Shown here: positions 31,784-42,511 of the stretch, piece after piece
How the letters are laid out: each line of letters opens with the position of its first letter
Numbering within the stretch: the stretch's first letter is position 1
From: Linnemannia hyalina
Lineage: Eukaryota; Mortierellomycota; Mortierellomycetes; Mortierellales; Mortierellaceae
Direction: 5' to 3'
Assembly (NCBI GenBank): GCA_019671135.1
Contig: JAHRHY010000019.1
Location: 124,001-188,000 of the forward strand
DNA length: 64,000 bases
The notes under the pieces: generated by a model
What the model saw: the letters and a program-made list of their open reading frames with translations, nothing else
The model's database searches: none
Told to the model about the DNA's origin: nothing
Program-made: the position numbers and the translations under genes

Positions 31784-33667
31784 TCAGATCAACGCGACTT
31801 GGCCACGGAGTATCCGCTTCACCATCGCCACCGCCTCGCTCGGCTAATAAGATACATTATCGTTGCAACAGTGCATAAGTGAGAGTTAGTCGCCAATATA
31901 CGCTTATCATTAAACAGACATTGTCTATTCGATAACCAAACAAACCCCCTTCTCTCTAGACAAACCTCAATACGTGCACCAACGGGGGAAGACGACGAGG
32001 CTTCCTGTTGACCTGAATGTGTCTGGCTCTGACTGACTTGTCCACCCGACCCTGAAATAAGAGATTTGTAAAAGATTCTCCACCCAACCTGCTGCTTCTC
32101 GTTGTGCTCAGGATCAACCCAGTAACAATACCACTTGTGTGCCTGAATCGTATCAAACGACGCCTCTTCACCATCGTCGTCCATCGACATATCATCATAA
32201 TCATCATCATCCCTGACGCCCGTCTTTCTGAACCCAAAACTTGCGATATATGTGCAACGGGTGTGGCATGCGTCACAGGCAAGCACCTTTGGCGTCTCAG
32301 TGGCTCTCCATCCAAATAGTGACAGAATCAACAACTTTGTCTCTGCCTCTCCTGCAAACAACCCTGCCAACTTCTCAACTTCTTCCACCGTCTAGATCAG
32401 TTGGAAGAAACAAAAACCAAGTTAGATTAGACACTAATAACAACAGGCCGGTTAAAGGGCAAGCCAAGAGCGTTCAAAAAAAAACTTACAAGAGGGTGGC
32501 GGGTGCTCTCGATGAGAGGATCGTCCTTCATTTTTTCCAGTTCCTTTGCTCGATCCACAAACTCTTTTCTCGCATGCGAATGCGACAAAACCGGAAACTT
32601 GTATATGCTGTCTATTGATCGTCAATGTGAGTTTGAGTCGCATGTTAGTGATTTTCGTACATGCGCTTCTGCAGTGGACACGTCGTGCAAGTCTTAATAG
32701 GTGATTGCAATGTACCATCGCACGGGTGTGTCTTCCATGGACATCCGTCTACATGGTTCGAGGTGAGCATCGCATGGAACTGTGGACCTAAGGCTGAAAG
32801 TCGAAAACAAGAGTGGGTGAAATTAGTCGTCTTTGAACATAATCACATCCTTCAGGATAGACAAAGTTTTCTCAGAACAAACAAAGAGAGCATACACTCA
32901 GCATCCAGATCTGGAAGGGTATCGTCAAGGTCAAAGTCGTCTGTGGTATGACTGTTCTCAGCATCCTGTGACGAGTTGTCTGTTGATGGGGATGGCTTTT
33001 CCTCGATCTGGTCTATCCTGACAATGACAACGCCGCCACATCCTCCACAGCACTCGAGTCGGTCGTCGCCCTTGTTGATCCAGCCCCGTTTTGCGCACTC
33101 GACAGCATTGACCAGCTTGGGTTTGTCGAACCAGGTTGAAGGCTTGAATGTTTCGAGTCGTTCGTGGAACTGGTCCCTAGACCAGGGGAGATATCTCATT
33201 CTGGTTGATCCTGCAGAATCCACGCGTTTGTTCAATTGTGGTCGTGCGGCTGTTTCTGCTACTGATGCCGTTGTTGTTGTTATTGCTGTAGCATCGTCTG
33301 TGGCGGTTGATGGAGATTCTGCTAATGCAGAAGCGCGTGATGTGGGTGCACTGGCGGCAATTGATGCGGCGATAGAGTCCTGGAGGGTTGGACGCGCACC
33401 AGTCAGTCTAGATAGTTTGTCGAGGACGGCAGGTCTGGGTGGGAGGAAGACGCGTTTCTTGAGGCTGGCATGCTGTTTGGCAAGAAGAGCTGTTGCTTCA
33501 GCGGGTATTATGGTTGCCTCCTTGGGTTGAAAGACCGGAGGGATGCCTTCAGCGTCGGACGAGTGCTGTTGCTGTTTCTTTGAAGGGTGAGCAAAGAGGG
33601 AGTTGAGCAGGGCGAGTGATTCGTCGAGTTTCCTCTTTGAGTCGGTGTTTGTTATTGATGATGCCAT
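31784..33667 (-). CDS. C3HC zinc-finger protein, ZC3HC1/Rsm1/Pml39 family
   Basis: Five exons: 32896-33667, 32661-32793, 32490-32607, 31966-32391, 31784-31843, giving 502 aa. The first zinc-binding module starts at about residue 156: RYLPWSRDQFHERLETFKPSTWFDKP, CAKRGW, LECCGGCGG. It is completed in exon 2 by the HVDGCPW motif (H and C ligands). A second, Rsm1-like module sits in exon 4, with LSLFGWRATETPKVLACDACHTRCTY and HKWYCYWVDPEH. The long Ala/Ser/Thr-rich linker between residues 100 and 150 is probably disordered. Family members sit at the nuclear pore basket (vertebrate ZC3HC1, yeast Pml39) or act in mRNA export (fission yeast Rsm1). Intron 2 is only 53 nt (32608-32660), near the lower limit for splicing. 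Transcribed divergently from ALG1. Confidence 0.88.
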
Positions 33668-34089
33668 TATGGGGGATGGGAGATGGTTGAGTGTGTGCCT
33701 GGGATGATTTCCTGTCCTGTCCTGGCCGTGGTGTTCTCTTGTCTTGCAGCGTGTCTGTGCTTCTGCTTCGTGTAGTCCTGAGGGTCAGCTTGAGTGATGA
33801 AACTAAAGAACACAACAACAGTGAGCAAGATGTCAAAAGCATAAGATGGGGGAGGAGGCTTTCGATTGTCAATTAGAGAGAGCGTGCGAAGTTAAATGTA
33901 TGAGACCCCACAGAGTGCGTGTGCAATTAGAGATCTCGACTTGCAAAATCAAATACCCGGTTGCGCTCCTTTGAGCCTCATCTCCACCTCCTCCCCTTTT
34001 CTCTTTCCCCATTTCCCTCTCTCTCTCCCTCTCTCTCTCTCTTCTCCAACAAACCCAACAAACAACCCCTTCGACAGACACCACACAAG
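33668..34089. promoter_or_regulatory. Divergent promoter between the C3HC gene and ALG1
   Basis: 422 bp between two start codons. It carries a CT-rich leader (34004-34055) immediately before the ALG1 ATG. No TATA box was seen. Confidence 0.5.
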
Positions 34090-36619
34090 ATGGACCACGT
34101 CGAGAAACTCTCAGACCTCAACCGAGAGAACCTGCAATATGACAAGTCAAACTCAATCGCCATCATCATCGGACTCGCCTTCATGGTCATCTTCCGCTTC
34201 ATCGGCTACCTCGCCTCAAGACCACCCAAGGTCTCCGCCATCGGAAAACAGGGCTTCTGTCTCGTCGTCCTCGGTGATATCGGACACAGCCCCCGGATGC
34301 TCCTCCACGCCAGGAGTGCAGTGAACGCCGGTTACAAGGTCGATGTCATTGGCTACAACGGTACGTTGGGCAGTTGAAGGGAGACATTTGAATTAGCCAC
34401 GTTTATTTGTATTAGAATATATCCAAATGGATGGGCACCATGGTTTGAAGGCAAGGCAATACTGTTCAACAACCTTCACATTTCATTAACACACGCACCA
34501 TGAACAACAACAACCACAATAGGATCGCGCTTGCCAGAGGATTTGGAGTCGAACCCCTCGATCCACTTTCACTACTTGACCGAACTTCCCCGTGTGTCCG
34601 AGAGCTTGCCCCGCGTTTTGTACTACCTTTTTGCTCCGATCAAGGCCACCTTCCTCGCCTGGCAGCTTTTCTATGTTGCCATGTTCAGAGTCGCCGCCCC
34701 TGAGGTCTATGTTATTCAGGTATGCTGTTGTTTCTTGCGTGTTCTTTTGATGCTGTTCGTCATTGTTCGTCGTTGTTCGATGTTCGATCTGTTTATCTTG
34801 TTTGTGTCTGTCAAGAGAGCAAAATCTTCTTTTTTATGTCCATGAATTATTCAGCATTTGAATCTGGTTGGCAACTGAACTTAATGCAATGAGAGACCTT
34901 TACCTTTTTCTCGATGCCACCAAGGGACTCTATCTACTGTCCCTCCTTAACAAAGAACAAATAGTAATATTCCAACACTAACCCATCCCATCAATCAATG
35001 GTGACATGATCATACAACCCCATAGAACCCTCCATCGATCCCTACGCTCCATGTCATGCAGATCGTCAACTGGCTCAAGCAGCGTCACCTCGTCATCGAC
35101 TGGCACAACTACGGCTCAACCGTCGTCGCGCACCGTCTCGGCCAACACAGCATCTTTACCAAGTTCGTTGCTCTTTATGAAAAGGTCTGGGGATACAAGG
35201 CTACTATCCATATCACCGTCAGCCGTGCCATGGCTCGCGAGCTATTGTACAAGTTTGAAAAGAGAGGAAAGATTACCACCCTGTACGATCGTGCCCCTGA
35301 GCATTTCCGTCAGTTGACCGTTGACGAGGTTCACAACGTAAGTTGATCTGCTTTATTTTCTTCTTTGAATCGACCCTTTTTTTTTGTTTTTGGAGGCGGC
35401 AACGATCGGAGGGATGGTGAAAACAAAGGATAGAGAGAATACACGACACATCGCAAAACTTCCTGTCAGTTCAGATGAATTGAGGAAAAAAATTCTTCAC
35501 TGGCTCACCTCTTGAACACTTCTTACACAATGATAACTAACATCACGATGGTTTGTCCTACAACGAATAGTTCCACGAGGAGTTGAAGCTGGAAACATTG
35601 GTCAAGAAGCAAACATTGAACAGCGACTTTTTACCCAAGATTGGAGCCAACCAGACCTTGTTGACAGAAAAGAAGACTGCCTCTGGACCTGCAACCTTCC
35701 GTGCCGACCGCCCCGTTTTGATCGTTTCGAGCACCAGCTGGACTGCCGACGAGGACTTTCAAATCTTGTTGGATGCTGCCAAGCAGTACGACGACTTGGC
35801 CAAGTTGGAGAACGGCAACAAAGCTGGCTCGATCTACCGCAAGCTGTTGTTTGTGATCACAGGAAAGGGACCCCAGAAGCAGCACTATGAGGAGGTTATT
35901 AGTAAGATGGCCCTGGAGAACGTTGCGTTTGTTACCACTTGGCTCAGTGCTGAGGACTACCCTCTTTTGCTCGGTAAGGACTATGCACAATGGTGCTATT
36001 CTGCCGTTTTTTAACTTTTTTCTTTTTCTTTTTCGCACACGTCTGTTGGTTTCTGATGTTCTCCCTCGAGAATGTTAAAAGGGATATGCTATTGGTGTAC
36101 CTAACTGGGATTGGATTCATTTCTGATATTCTTTTTTTTTTTTGTCTTTTCTTTTCAGGCTCCGCGGATTTGGGTGTGTCATTACACACGTCAACGTCTG
36201 GGGTCGATCTCCCCATGAAGGTGGTCGACATGTTTGGATGTGCCCTCCCCGTCACCGCATACAAGTACCCGACCCTCTCAGAAATCGTCGTCGCAAAGTC
36301 CAATGGCCTCGTCTTTGAGAATGCTGGAGAGTTGAAGTCGCAGTTTGCTCATCTCTTCAAGAACTTTCCTCTTGACAAGCCCGAGACCCAGACCCAATTG
36401 GAGGGTATGCGTCGTGTGTTGAGAAACTCGTTCCAGTTGACCCGCTGGAGCGAGAACTGGAACGAGATGTTGTTGCCATTGTTGAAGAACTTGGACAAGA
36501 CCTGGGGGGATTCGCAAATGTTTGCGGAGCGACCTGTTTACACCCTCAACCCTCATGATACTCCCGCTCCCCTGGAGGATGACCTCGAGGACGACGATGA
36601 ACTGTTGGACGACAATTAA
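34090..36619 (+). CDS. ALG1: ALG1 chitobiosyldiphosphodolichol beta-mannosyltransferase
   Basis: Five exons: 34090-34360, 34523-34719, 35026-35337, 35571-35973, 36159-36619, giving 547 aa. It adds the first mannose from GDP-mannose to GlcNAc2-PP-dolichol on the cytosolic face of the ER, the committed step of N-glycan precursor assembly (CAZy GT33). Residues about 21-42 form the N-terminal membrane anchor (SIAIIIGLAFMVIFRFIGYLA). GT-B fold motifs are visible: VLGDIGHSPRM, QNPPSIPTL across the exon 2/3 joint, VIDWHNYG, LYDRAPEHF, VSSTSWTADEDF and the donor-site HTSTSGVDLPMKVVDMFGCALPV at about residues 401-423. The C-terminus is an acidic tail (EDDLEDDDELLDD). Introns 2 (306 nt) and 3 (233 nt) are long for this genome. 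The assignment is secure. Confidence 0.96.
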
Positions 36620-36851
36620 GTTGTTGTTTTTTTCATTTGGAACTGGATCGTTGGGGGGGGAGGAGGTGTACCCCGTTTTTGATACATGAGAAGGAATTTG
36701 AGGGTGGGAGGATTGAGCAACATAGATACGTACTTTTTTCATAATACTATTATTTTTCATTATTTTTTACATGCCAGAACAAGAGTAGGTTTGTTTGATA
36801 AATCCAGGCGGGAACTGCTCTTCATCTGAGAAAAAGAAAACAAGTATCCGT

Positions 36852-38753
36852 TCATTTTGCGGTTGGAAGTGGGTACCGTCGATGCTTGATATCTGGCTTC
36901 AACTTTCTTATATACCGGTTCAAACGCTCCGTCGGGATATCTCGCTCCAGACAATGCAACCTCACCGGCTGCAACCCCCTCATCTCCTTCAGTCTAGGCC
37001 AAGCTTCTACCATCCACTCCAACTCTTCATGTCCTATCCTATGGTTACATCCCTCGAAACCAAACACTTCGAGTTTCTTTAGCGTTTTCAACTTGTCCAA
37101 TCCTGAAGCCAGTGTGAGTTCGAGAGTGTCGGGGAGTGGGCCTCCATAATCGACGTATCGTTTTGCACCCACTTTGTAATATGGCTTACTCCTCCCGTAT
37201 ACTGCATTGATCTTGCGGTATTCCATGCCTATATCCAAGACCTTGAGGTTTGTCAATTGAGCGAGGCGGGCGAAAAGGAGGGGTTGTTGGACGACATGGC
37301 CAAAGTCATAGATGTCTTGGGCTTCTTTTTGGTCTGGAGTCAAGGGTTGGTCGATCATGACGTTGATGAGTGCCTGGCGATAGGAGAACTCTTGGTCTGC
37401 GTCGGCGAGGCGGGAGATGCCTCTGATCTGGCAGCGGAGGTGTTCGAGAGTCTTTGTGCAGGGCCAGGTTGGGAGATAAGAGATGAGGTAGTTGGTTTGG
37501 AGGATGTGTTGGATGGCGTCGATGGATTTCAAGTTTGGGCAGGACTCGAGGAGGATGGCGATGGTGTTGTCGGTAGTTCTCATGTGGTAGCTGGGGTGGA
37601 TGGACGAGGAGGTGACCAGTTGCTTGAAGGATTCGAAGGACCGGCAGTGTACGGGAATAGCAGATGCTGTACAAGGGCCCAAATGAGAGAGCGTCAGTTC
37701 TTTGAGGTTGGGTAACCAGGGCAGGATAGAAGTTGCGATGTAATCGTCAGCAGTTTTGGAAGAGTCGAGCAAGAAATGGAGCCCCGTCAGTCGACTCTTA
37801 GTATCACCCATGATCGGGCCAGGGCGTACGGAAAAGTCGACAAAGTTCCAGCCGATGTAGAGTTGGTCAAGGTTGGGGAGATGCTTGAGGAGGAGGAAGA
37901 GGCTGCGTGGCGAGAGTTTGCCCTTCAGCTGGAGTGTTTGGAGCTGCGGCATGGACTTTGATAGAGCACCTCCGTTGAGGAGAGCGAAGTGGTCAACGAA
38001 ATGGTGCAGCTGCGGCATCCTGTCCAGAAGGTGTTCCAGGTCCAGAGGTTGATAATAGTTCTCGAGGTATGTCAATCGAGGACAAGATGCCAGCATATCA
38101 TAAAACTCCTCCGTTAGATCCTTCATCCGTCCTATCGACGTATCCAGTCGAAGTCTTTGTAGAGTCGATCTGTTGTTGTAAACCAACATCCAGAACCGCT
38201 GGAAGGTAATCCAATCCTGTTGACTCCAAAACCATGCCGAATGAATAATAGGCCTAAACGGACCCGCAAACAACGGCGACAACAACGGTTCAACTCGATC
38301 CCAGGTTGACTGATTCCGCCAAGCCGTGTTAAAACAAGTCTGCTCCAAGAACCTCGCTGACCGATTAGCTCCAAAGATCTTTAACGACTGCAGCTCTGTA
38401 CAACTTCCGTCCCCGACGTCACTGGCAGCAGAGACGGCATTATTGAAGAGCGCCCATCGAACAGTCAAGTGTCGAATCAGTCCACCATGCTTGTGAAGGA
38501 CGGCTCGAATGAAGTCCTCAGTCCAGTCGCCAGGGTTCCATCGCTTGCCGGGGAGGAGGTGGGTGAAGATTTCGGGCCAGGCACAGGTGTTGTCGTCGAG
38601 GGAGTTGTACAGGAGGGGGAGGAGGGTGTTGTGCCAGAGTCTTGAGACGCGGATACAGGTCGAGAGGGAGGGTGGGTCGAGAAAGGCGCCGATGTGGGAT
38701 ATTAGTTCTGGGATGTACTGTATCTCTGGTCCTTGTTGTTTCCTTCGTGGCAT
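36852..38753 (-). CDS. F-box/LRR-like protein
   Basis: Single exon, 633 aa from the ATG at 38753. An in-frame ATG at 38858 would add 35 mostly Phe/Leu/Ser residues from the leader. F-box at about residues 12-60 (YIPELISHIGAFLDPPSL, VSRLWHNTLLPLLYNSLDDNTCAW). The KHGGLIRHLTVRW module, LLSPLFAGPFRP and DWITFQRFWMLVYNNRSTLQRL follow. C-terminal module: LELTLASGLDKLKTL, FGFEGCNHRIGHEELEWM, then LNRYIRKLKPDIKHRRYP. Its 3' end faces ALG1, 232 bp away. A relic of another member lies immediately upstream (38985-39262, same strand). Confidence 0.85.
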   Translation of the reverse strand: MPRRKQQGPEIQYIPELISHIGAFLDPPSLSTCIRVSRLWHNTLLPLLYNSLDDNTCAWPEIFTHLLPGKRWNPGDWTEDFIRAVLHKHGGLIRHLTVRWALFNNAVSAASDVGDGSCTELQSLKIFGANRSARFLEQTCFNTAWRNQSTWDRVEPLLSPLFAGPFRPIIHSAWFWSQQDWITFQRFWMLVYNNRSTLQRLRLDTSIGRMKDLTEEFYDMLASCPRLTYLENYYQPLDLEHLLDRMPQLHHFVDHFALLNGGALSKSMPQLQTLQLKGKLSPRSLFLLLKHLPNLDQLYIGWNFVDFSVRPGPIMGDTKSRLTGLHFLLDSSKTADDYIATSILPWLPNLKELTLSHLGPCTASAIPVHCRSFESFKQLVTSSSIHPSYHMRTTDNTIAILLESCPNLKSIDAIQHILQTNYLISYLPTWPCTKTLEHLRCQIRGISRLADADQEFSYRQALINVMIDQPLTPDQKEAQDIYDFGHVVQQPLLFARLAQLTNLKVLDIGMEYRKINAVYGRSKPYYKVGAKRYVDYGGPLPDTLELTLASGLDKLKTLKKLEVFGFEGCNHRIGHEELEWMVEAWPRLKEMRGLQPVRLHCLERDIPTERLNRYIRKLKPDIKHRRYPLPTAK

Positions 38754-38984
38754 TATGTCGATATGAAAGAGGCGAAGGTGGGAGATGAGAGGAGGGAAAG
38801 AGAATGAAAATGTTGGAAGAAAAAAAAAGGAAGTGAGAAAAAGGGACAAATAAGACATGTTTGTCGTTACTCACCCTTCTTCCTTTCTCCCCCCCCCCCC
38901 CTTTTTTACTTTGCTCCCTTATGCCTAATCAATCTGAACGAACGACACACAAAATGTAACAAACAACCCCTTCACCAGACTTGC

Positions 38985-39262
38985 TCCAATTGCATCGACG
39001 CCATCTTGTTGACAGCTGTATCTTCGCTCTCGCCAGAAGGCAAAGACACCATAGGCACCAACACTCTCATGCTTCACCTCAGGACGCAACTTTTGAAGAT
39101 GCCTCCTCAAAAGTGCGTTGTGCTCATCGAACCGGATCCGGGGAAATGTTCCAATTCTTTGCCATCCAATCCAACTCCTTCGTCTCTATCTGAAGATCAA
39201 AGCCTTCAAACCCAAAATACCCCAACTCCTTCAGACCCGATAACTTGCCCAAACCCAGACGT
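38985..39262 (-). pseudogene. C-terminal relic of an F-box/LRR-like gene
   Basis: The minus strand encodes LKELGYFGFEGFDLQIETKE then LDWMAKNW, the family signature. A shortened, frameshifted join follows, then EHNALLRRHLQKLRPEVKHES, the family tail. A further one-base shift lies upstream, at the TCTGGGTTTGGG stretch near 39250. No F-box or repeat region precedes it. It is a 5'-truncated, frameshifted copy on the same strand as its intact neighbours. Confidence 0.75.
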
Positions 39263-39631
39263 CAATGAGTACGCCGGCATATGAGAAAGAGCGACGTTGT
39301 TCACCTTTACTTTGTAGCAATAGAAAGAGGTCATTAAGAGCAGAGTGGTAGTTGAGCGGGGAAAGTAAAAGATTATGCTTTATTACAAGTACACACATGA
39401 GAAAAATGAAAAGAAATGGCAAGCTACCGGGGTATGAGGGTGAAGGAATGACGTGAATAGGAGAACAAATCCTCCACGCGAAGGGATGCAAAGGTTGTCG
39501 GTATCTCTACTCAAAGATGATAAAATGTACAAATGACAGAGAAAAAAGAAGTATTAACATTGGTGTTGGCTCTGTGCAGGCTCTGTGCAACAATAGCAAA
39601 AGGCAAAGGAAACAAAAAAAAATGCATTGGT

Positions 39632-39874
39632 CTAGTGCTGTCGCGACTTGGGTCGGAGAGTGGCCTTGGTGCCGGAGCTGATCAAGGTAGGGGTGCTGGA
39701 CCAGGGGTCGCGGGAGAGCGGCATCAGGCTGTCGAGGACATCGATCCGAGAGAATGATCTTGCAGCGAGGGTAGCAGCAATGTTGCGGAGGTGAACGGTC
39801 GTCCCATGGCTTTGAGGAGACGCGGCTGTCTCGATCTCGGGGAGTTGGGTGTATCCTTCGTGTTGTCGGGGCAT
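39632..39874 (-). CDS. Possible small protein, 80 aa, unknown
   Basis: An open frame of 80 aa starting MPRQHEGYTQLPEIE and ending ATLRPKSRQH, with no recognised domain, signal peptide or membrane segment. Support comes from flanking signals on the same strand: TATAAAA at 40068-40074, about 195 bp before the ATG, and AATAAA at 39379-39384, about 250 bp after the stop. It is rich in Ser/Thr/Pro and probably disordered. It may equally be a chance frame within a non-coding transcript. Confidence 0.4.
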   Translation of the reverse strand: MPRQHEGYTQLPEIETAASPQSHGTTVHLRNIAATLAARSFSRIDVLDSLMPLSRDPWSSTPTLISSGTKATLRPKSRQH

Positions 39875-40513
39875 GATTGTAATACTGGAGTGGAGGAGAA
39901 GGCTTGAAGGGAAATGGTCTTGTTGCCTGCAGGAAAGGAGTTAATGTTGGTGTTGCCGTTGTTGTGGTGCTCTTGGTGTCAGTCGCTAGATGCCTTGAGA
40001 TGCTCTTGGCTGTTGTTGGTTGCTATTGCTGTTGAGTGAAGAAGGGTAAAAGGCACCCAAATGTCCCTTTTATATGATGGAGTACTCGGATCTCTCAGTC
40101 TCAGCTGCTTATGTGAGGAAGATCTTCAATTGACAACAACGAGAATGACGACAGACTGCATACACAAAACGTTATTTTTCAAGCAGCGCTCCCTTCTCCC
40201 TGCTCTTACTCTCTTTGCCTTTACCTTTTCCCTTCTTCCCCAGGTGCAAGGGGAACCTTTTGCTCACAAAGCCAAAAAAGACTTTCAGGGCAACGGCGGC
40301 GTGTTGATGGATGACAAATTGACACTTCTCCCTTTTTTGTTAATTTCGCATTGAGCGCGCAGTCAAGATTAAAGTAGAGGGGGTATTTGTCAGGAAAGAG
40401 ACAACGGTACCCAAGGAAACAAAACTGGCACATGCATCAGCCAACCAACCCCCCTACCCTCTGAGTCTTGGATGGCGCAACCTCTGCGAGAACAGATGCG
40501 CTTGTTTTTATTA
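39875..40513. other. Intergenic region
   Basis: Apart from the TATA candidate, holds the 3' flank of the F-box gene at 40514. A plus-strand frame with a hydrophobic start (40061-40354) is not convincing as a gene. Confidence 0.5.
40068..40074 (-). promoter_or_regulatory. TATA box candidate
   Basis: TATAAAA on the minus strand, about 195 bp upstream of the ATG of the 80-aa frame at 39874. Confidence 0.4.
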
Positions 40514-42511
40514 TCACAGTTCCGTAGGCAAAGGGAGGGAGTAAAAGTACCTCTGCAAGCATCGCTCAGGTGCACTTTTTCGATCGACCACCTCCTGTCG
40601 GATCCATGGCTTCAGTCTAGACAAGTACTCCTTCAGATCATTTACCCTAGGGTCCTCATACCCCTCAAACACAGTAAACTCTTCCAGGCCACCAACGACT
40701 CGAATGGAGGGAAGGTTATTGACCATCCATTCCAACTCGGCCTCGTTTATGCGATGATCGACCCCTTCAAAGTCCAGCACCTCAAGTCGGCGGAGGGTAG
40801 AGAGACGGTCGAGTCCTGATTCGAGAGAGAGTTCTAAGGTATTCGGAATCGGACCATTGCCTGCGTAGTACAATCGACCGCCAATCGTAAACCTAGTGGT
40901 AGGATCCAGGGGCTCTAACCAGCATTCGATGTACTCGAATCCGAGGTAGAGAGCACGGAGATGGACCAAGGTAGATAGTTGCGCATAGACCTTTTGATGT
41001 TGTTCCTGGCAACGCCTATGTTTCTCTTTCGTTTCTTCTCGTCGCCTCACATCAACCTCCTGGCTGTTACCTTTAAAGATCGCTTCCTCGTCACTCGTCA
41101 GTCGACCAAGGCCCACGATTTGGCAACGCAAGTACTCGATACGCCGACAGGCCCAAGGATGCTCTGCAAGGTAATCGGCTTCGATCTTGTGCTGAATCCC
41201 ATCAAAGATCTTGAGGTTCGGACACCTCTCCAACAGGATTCCCATAGCATTGACCTCAAAGCGCAGATCGTGGTTTGAATGAAGCGATCCGCCATCCCAG
41301 ATCTGAGCAAACTTTTCCAGTCCTGGGCAATGGATCGCCAATGCTGTTGCGACTGCTGTGTCGAGGCTGTTGAGGGTGACCTCTGTCAAGTGCGGAAGGA
41401 AAGGAATGATGTGTGTTGCCAACTGGTCCATCCGAGCGCCGGGAGGGAAGACGTTGACAAAGTGTAACCCAGAGAGTGGATGGAAAGGGCTGTTGTTGCT
41501 CAAATGATCCTTGGCCTGTTGAAGAGTCCAATTCTCGCTAAAGTCGATCGGCGTCCAAAGACAAAGCTGTTGGAGGTTGGGAAAGGTCCTCAAAAGATCA
41601 TACACATTTGAGGCTTTGATTCGCTCGCCAACAATGGCAGTCCGTACTTGCGGGAATACGGTGGTATTGCAGAGAGGCTGGCTTGTGGTCGAACCATGGC
41701 TGTAGAGATCCGTGTGTTTCCAGTAGATCGTATCGACATTCGGCAGTACATCCAGAACAGCGGGGATGGCCATGTTGGGTAGATGGACGCTGAGTTGTCG
41801 TAGAGACTTGCTCAGCCGTTGGTAGACTCTAGTCAAGAACGAGGTCGAAAAGAGAGGTGACTTGGATTGGAGCTTCCAGGAGAGTTGTAAGGTGACCAGC
41901 CCCTGGTTCTGGAGGACCAAGACCCAGAACCACTGTGCACATATCCAATCGAGTTTGGCACGATGACCTGACCTGGGGAACCCAGGGTCTACAATCCCCT
42001 CGAGGATAAGTGACACCAACCCTGTCGATTCCGAGACGGTCTCCCAAGCTGTGGTGGCGGCGTTGTTGTTGCTTGGGAGTGACAAGTGATCGACTCGAAT
42101 CGTTCTGGTGTCCCACAGGCTAAGCAGCCAAAGGGATTGTAGGTGTGTGCAAGTGCCGCTCTTGGCAGCGGCATTGTTGAGGAAGGTGTGGGAGATGGTC
42201 AAGTGTCGGATATGTCGGCCATACTTGACAAAGACGTCTTCTATCCAGATTCTGCTGTTAGTATTTGGTGTGTTGGTTTGGCGTTCGAGGCAGTCAGAGT
42301 CGTGGTCGGGGTACTGTTTGGCGAGGGACTTAAGGAGTGTGGGCCAGGCGTATTTGGTATCATCAATGACTCGCCAGAGCAAAGGGATGAATATCTCGTT
42401 CCATTGGCGGCAGACTTGGACACAGATGAGGAGGTGAGGAGGCCTAAGGTTCTCGCCAATGTTCCATGTTAGCTCTGGCAACTTCCACACCTTTTGCGCT
42501 GCCTGGTTCAT
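40514..42511 (-). CDS. F-box/LRR-like protein
   Basis: Single exon, 665 aa. F-box at about residues 9-57 (KLPELTWNIGENLRPPHLLICVQV, RQWNEIFIPLLWRVIDDTKYAW). The FVKYGRHIRHLTISH module follows, then LVSLILEGIVDPG and DWICAQWFWVLVLQNQGLVTLQL. The C-terminal module is LELSLESGLDRLSTL, DFEGVDHRINEAELEWM, then LKEYLSRLKPWI. Here the usual FGFEG is changed to LDFEG. Predicted SCF substrate receptor, target unknown. Same orientation as the member at 36852-38753 and the relic between them, so this is a second small array on the opposite strand from the first. Confidence 0.85.
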   Translation of the reverse strand: MNQAAQKVWKLPELTWNIGENLRPPHLLICVQVCRQWNEIFIPLLWRVIDDTKYAWPTLLKSLAKQYPDHDSDCLERQTNTPNTNSRIWIEDVFVKYGRHIRHLTISHTFLNNAAAKSGTCTHLQSLWLLSLWDTRTIRVDHLSLPSNNNAATTAWETVSESTGLVSLILEGIVDPGFPRSGHRAKLDWICAQWFWVLVLQNQGLVTLQLSWKLQSKSPLFSTSFLTRVYQRLSKSLRQLSVHLPNMAIPAVLDVLPNVDTIYWKHTDLYSHGSTTSQPLCNTTVFPQVRTAIVGERIKASNVYDLLRTFPNLQQLCLWTPIDFSENWTLQQAKDHLSNNSPFHPLSGLHFVNVFPPGARMDQLATHIIPFLPHLTEVTLNSLDTAVATALAIHCPGLEKFAQIWDGGSLHSNHDLRFEVNAMGILLERCPNLKIFDGIQHKIEADYLAEHPWACRRIEYLRCQIVGLGRLTSDEEAIFKGNSQEVDVRRREETKEKHRRCQEQHQKVYAQLSTLVHLRALYLGFEYIECWLEPLDPTTRFTIGGRLYYAGNGPIPNTLELSLESGLDRLSTLRRLEVLDFEGVDHRINEAELEWMVNNLPSIRVVGGLEEFTVFEGYEDPRVNDLKEYLSRLKPWIRQEVVDRKSAPERCLQRYFYSLPLPTEL

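Noticed and set aside
40061..40354. 97-codon frame with a signal-peptide-like hydrophobic start
   Set aside because: No conserved domain, many stops around it, and it overlaps the promoter side of the opposite-strand small gene.
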